A stretch of DNA of 36,033 nucleotides from 2-01-FULL-41-14 sp046317875. Lineage in GTDB: Bacteria > Pseudomonadota > Alphaproteobacteria > UBA7879 > UBA5542. A program made the position numbers and the translations under genes. The notes under the pieces were generated by a model. It was not told where the DNA came from. It did not search any database and saw only the letters and a program-made list of their open reading frames with translations. Positions 33,514 through 36,033 of this stretch are shown piece by piece. The stretch lies in NCBI GenBank assembly GCA_046317875.1, contig JBKCVN010000007.1, positions 1-36,033 of the forward strand, written 5' to 3'. Within the stretch, counting starts at the first letter, position 1. Every line of letters begins with the position of its first letter.

Positions 33514-33670
33514 AAATATCTCCAATATCTCCGGTTGAGGATGTTAAAAGTAAAAAGATGAATCTTACGATTATTTTTAGGACATAATCTGGAAGATCTA
33601 TTTGGAAAAATCAATCTTTTTTATCTGACATTAGTGCATCTCTGTTCAGTTACTGCCACTATATCTTATT

Positions 33671-33813
33671 ATCACCCTTGCGGCAGGGTGGGCCAGGAGT
33701 ATGGCTAGGAAAGATAAGATGGATTGCCACCTCCGCGGGAATGACAAAGGAGGGATGCTGGAATGAAAAAGGGGGGAGCCGAAATGGCAGGTGGGAGAAG
33801 TGGGTGTGATAAT
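33671..33813. repeat. composite dispersed repeat, decayed copy 3
   Basis: It starts ATCACCCTTGCGGCAGGGTG and continues CCAGGAGTATGG, then GATGGATTGCCACCTCCGCG, GGAATGACAAAGG and further degenerate GGAATGA units. The order matches copies 1 and 2, but the palindromes are damaged and the final ATTGC/GCAAT module is missing. Confidence 0.7.
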
Positions 33814-34110
33814 AAAGAATATCTTAGATAAAATTAAAGTTCCTTAACGACCCTGAAAGGTTTTTAAAGAACTTTTCTTCTGAGTCTCCCTAATTTTACT
33901 GGACTCTCCCTAATCTTTTTATTTTTAATTTATTTATTAAATTTAGTATAGCACCCATTTGTTGAAAAACAATACTATTATTTTCATTTGAATACTTATT
34001 TTTATTTTTTTATTTAGGATGGCTGTCTTAAAGGCTTCTGAATTTTTCTGAAATGCCCGGAAATGGAGGCGTTTTGTCTTTTATTGTAACCAATTCATAA
34101 GGAAAATCCT
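33814..34110. other. AT-rich intergenic region without a gene
   Basis: No coding frame or RNA was found between the repeat and the phage-type gene. It holds a 13-bp near-direct repeat, GAGTCTCCCTAAT at 33883 and GACTCTCCCTAAT at 33903, one 20-base step apart, followed by a very AT-rich stretch up to about 34015. It ends in AAGGA ahead of the next ATG. A promoter is likely here but no -35/-10 pair stands out. Confidence 0.5.
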
Positions 34111-35019
34111 ATGCAAAATTATTTTACCAAACCCTATGATGGGGGGTATGAAGCCCCACGCCTGGAACACACCGACCATCGTCGGGCCGTGTTATGTATG
34201 GCTCAAGACGAGGGGAGTCCCCCTGCTGAAGGGCTGCCCGAAGCCCCAGCCCAGATTACCCTGCGCCTGGAACTGCGGTTGACCCACCAGACCGCCGGTC
34301 ATACCCTGGAGCGGATTCATAATGGCCAGTCGGGGGGTGTGACGGGCCTGTATCAACCGGGGCATGTGTTGCTGGATGGGTCGGATAATTTGAAACCCTT
34401 ATCGAAGGTTCAGGCCGTTGAGTTTGTGTATCAGCCCCACGGGTGGTTTGTGGATGATGAGGATAAACAGTGTTTGTTTTATGCCGGGCATCCTGTATCT
34501 CGTATGATTCAATTGACCCCGGGACAAGTGGTGTTCCAAAAGCCCTTTGCGGGATGTGGGCAGAGCCTAAAAATGGAAACCACCTTTAAGAAAGCCGATC
34601 GGGATGAATGGACCGAGGTGAAGGGGTATGGTCGTGATACCTATCCCCTGTATCCCTATGGGGGATACGTACCGCCCACGGGGGATTTGCGCGACATGGA
34701 GCAGGTATATGGCCTGGTGGGAATGGATCGGCCGGGGGCTGCACCCGTGACGGCTTTGAAGTTGTATCGCAGTTCATTTTTTCATCGCAGTGGGGGATTT
34801 CCGCCCGCCCCCTTTGGATATGATCACAAGAAATGGGTTTTTCCCCAGGCTGTTTCAGATTTGGAACAGATCACCGTGGCCCAAGCGTTGGCCGAGGGTC
34901 GATTGACCTTTAGCCTGACGGATGGATGGGGGGATGTGCACACGTACCAATCATGCGGATATGAGCAACCAGGGGGATCCTTGACCCATGTTCATGTGCA
35001 TTGTGTGCGGAAGAACTGA
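34111..35019 (+). CDS. phage-cluster-style protein of unknown family
   Basis: The 302-residue cytoplasmic-type protein has no signal peptide. Its GC-rich composition matches the phage-type genes at 22.4-24.4 and 26.0-27.7 kb, and not the adjacent secreted-protein and LRR genes. It is rich in Gly, Pro, Tyr and Trp, with beta-strand-like segments (QITLRLELRLTHQTAGHTLE, RLTFSLTDGWGDVHTYQSCGY) and a His-rich end (LTHVHVHCV). A structural protein such as a tail fibre or capsid decoration is plausible but unproven. AAGGA lies seven bases before the ATG. It is convergent with the LRR gene. Confidence 0.65.
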   Translation: MQNYFTKPYDGGYEAPRLEHTDHRRAVLCMAQDEGSPPAEGLPEAPAQITLRLELRLTHQTAGHTLERIHNGQSGGVTGLYQPGHVLLDGSDNLKPLSKVQAVEFVYQPHGWFVDDEDKQCLFYAGHPVSRMIQLTPGQVVFQKPFAGCGQSLKMETTFKKADRDEWTEVKGYGRDTYPLYPYGGYVPPTGDLRDMEQVYGLVGMDRPGAAPVTALKLYRSSFFHRSGGFPPAPFGYDHKKWVFPQAVSDLEQITVAQALAEGRLTFSLTDGWGDVHTYQSCGYEQPGGSLTHVHVHCVRKN

Positions 35020-35059
35020 CGGGCCTAAAGTAAAAAGAAATGCTTCTCTCGGCTGCGCG

Positions 35060-36033
35060 TTAATACTCGTCCATGTCGAGGGTCCAATCGGGATGGGGCG
35101 TATGGACTTTCTGAAGGTCTTCCATTTCATAGCCTTCTAAACCATTTGAAACAAACTCGAGTTTTTTAAACTGGGCAAGCGTATGAACGGACTTAATTAT
35201 AGCTATGAAACCATCTGATCCGATCACATTATCCTGTAATCCAAGTTTTTCTAAGGACCGGCAGTGATGAAGGTTTTGGGCAAGGAGGATAGTTCCAATG
35301 CATCCAAAATTGTTGTGATTAAGATAAAGTTCTTTCAGGTGGGGAAAATACATCAGAACGGCAGCCAATGCTTTGACCCCCCGGTCCGACAGATTGTTAG
35401 AGTTTAGGTTTAAAACCTGAAGCCCATGAGTGAATGTTGTGAGTTGGGGCTGGAACAAACTTGCAAGTGCCAGAAGGAGACCAGAATCTTCCACGCAGGC
35501 GCCATCTAGATTCAGCTTTTTCAAGTGGGTCAAATGTCCCAATGTGCGAACGAATAGAGAGATGTTGGGGGCCCCTAGTTCGTTTTGGCTAAGGTCGAGG
35601 CTTTCTAGGTTTTTAAAGTATCGTAGGCCTATGGCAAGGGCAGGCATGACGTCTGGCATGAGGGAGACGTTAGAAAAATCAAGGCTTGAAATGTGTCTGA
35701 TTTTGGTATTTGTGACAGCCGCCGTGTCGAGTAATCGTTTCAAGTTTGGTTTTCTATTGGCCATGGGGTCGGTATAGAAAAATTCCATACTTCGAAGGGC
35801 GGGGAAAGAGGGTAAGGCAAACAACAGTTTTTTGATTTGATCTATATTGTCTTGAGATAGTCCGTCGATACACACGCGCATAGTTTGGATGTGATCAAAG
35901 TTCAATCGGGTAAGGGAGGCATAATGATCAGAGTCATTCGGATGGGGGGCAGGTAATTGCCCCAAAAGCTGTAATCGAAGGGGGCTTAAAGTCAATATTC
36001 GATTCTTACCATTCCACTTCTTATTGGCCACAT
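35060..36033 (-). CDS. leucine-rich-repeat protein, N-terminus beyond the window
   Basis: At least 324 codons are open to the window edge. A GTG at 36031 could be the start, but no ribosome site can be seen and the frame stays open, so the 5' end is undetermined. The protein is made of ribonuclease-inhibitor-like LRRs of about 28 residues: LESLDLSQNELGAPNISLFV, LKKLNLDGACVEDSGLLLAL, LQVLNLNSNNLSDRGVKALA, LKELYLNHNNFGCIGTILLA and LEKLGLQDNVIGSDGFIAII. It ends in an acidic tail. Its repeats are more regular than those of the LRR protein at 20097-21701. It is probably a protein-binding factor, possibly secreted to a host. Confidence 0.85.
   Translation of the reverse strand, partial: VANKKWNGKNRILTLSPLRLQLLGQLPAPHPNDSDHYASLTRLNFDHIQTMRVCIDGLSQDNIDQIKKLLFALPSFPALRSMEFFYTDPMANRKPNLKRLLDTAAVTNTKIRHISSLDFSNVSLMPDVMPALAIGLRYFKNLESLDLSQNELGAPNISLFVRTLGHLTHLKKLNLDGACVEDSGLLLALASLFQPQLTTFTHGLQVLNLNSNNLSDRGVKALAAVLMYFPHLKELYLNHNNFGCIGTILLAQNLHHCRSLEKLGLQDNVIGSDGFIAIIKSVHTLAQFKKLEFVSNGLEGYEMEDLQKVHTPHPDWTLDMDEY

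Overview
The window reads as chromosomal DNA of an alphaproteobacterium, most likely an intracellular or host-associated lineage of the Holosporales/Rickettsiales kind. The support is a head-gene set of the Rhodobacter-type gene transfer agent (GTA), which is an alphaproteobacterial hallmark, a cmk-rpsA pair, a leucine-rich-repeat protein with a signal peptide plus a second, partial one, a YadA-like trimeric adhesin, and many small secreted proteins without known relatives. The taxonomic assignment is inference; no rRNA gene is present.

Layout. 1-7.3 kb: one tight operon encoding an RND efflux adaptor and pump, a small membrane protein, a Gfo/Idh/MocA oxidoreductase and an M16 peptidase, closed by a hairpin that also ends a tiny opposing gene for a 27-residue SPPQ-repeat peptide. 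7.5-11.8 kb: a LysR regulator, tRNA-Arg(CCT), tRNA-Gln(TTG), a nitroreductase, two paralogous cysteine-rich secreted proteins and a 7Fe ferredoxin. 11.8-15.7 kb: cmk, rpsA and a Bcr/CflA-type MFS exporter.

15.8-27.7 kb, and again at 34.1-35.0 kb: phage/GTA-type genes in the canonical head order (portal, prohead protease, major capsid, gp6-like connector, head-tail adaptor, DUF3168 tail-terminator-like, then phage-style genes I cannot name). They are interleaved with self-contained transcription units of host character: a secreted helical protein, a secreted LRR protein, a small secreted protein, an EamA permease, a small acidic secreted protein, the YadA-like adhesin and a three-gene run of secreted proteins. 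No terminase, major tail or tape-measure gene is in the window. The GTA-type reading frames are intact, so this is either a scattered but maintained GTA/prophage remnant or a head module carrying moron-like cargo genes. Rho-independent-looking hairpins lie 15-25 bases upstream of the start codons of three of these genes, which leaves no room for a promoter.

Three dispersed copies of a composite palindromic repeat lie between genes at 19.7, 27.7 and 33.7 kb. One carries a 21-bp tandem repeat. A 190-base gap at 24.4-24.6 kb looks like an unassigned structured RNA.
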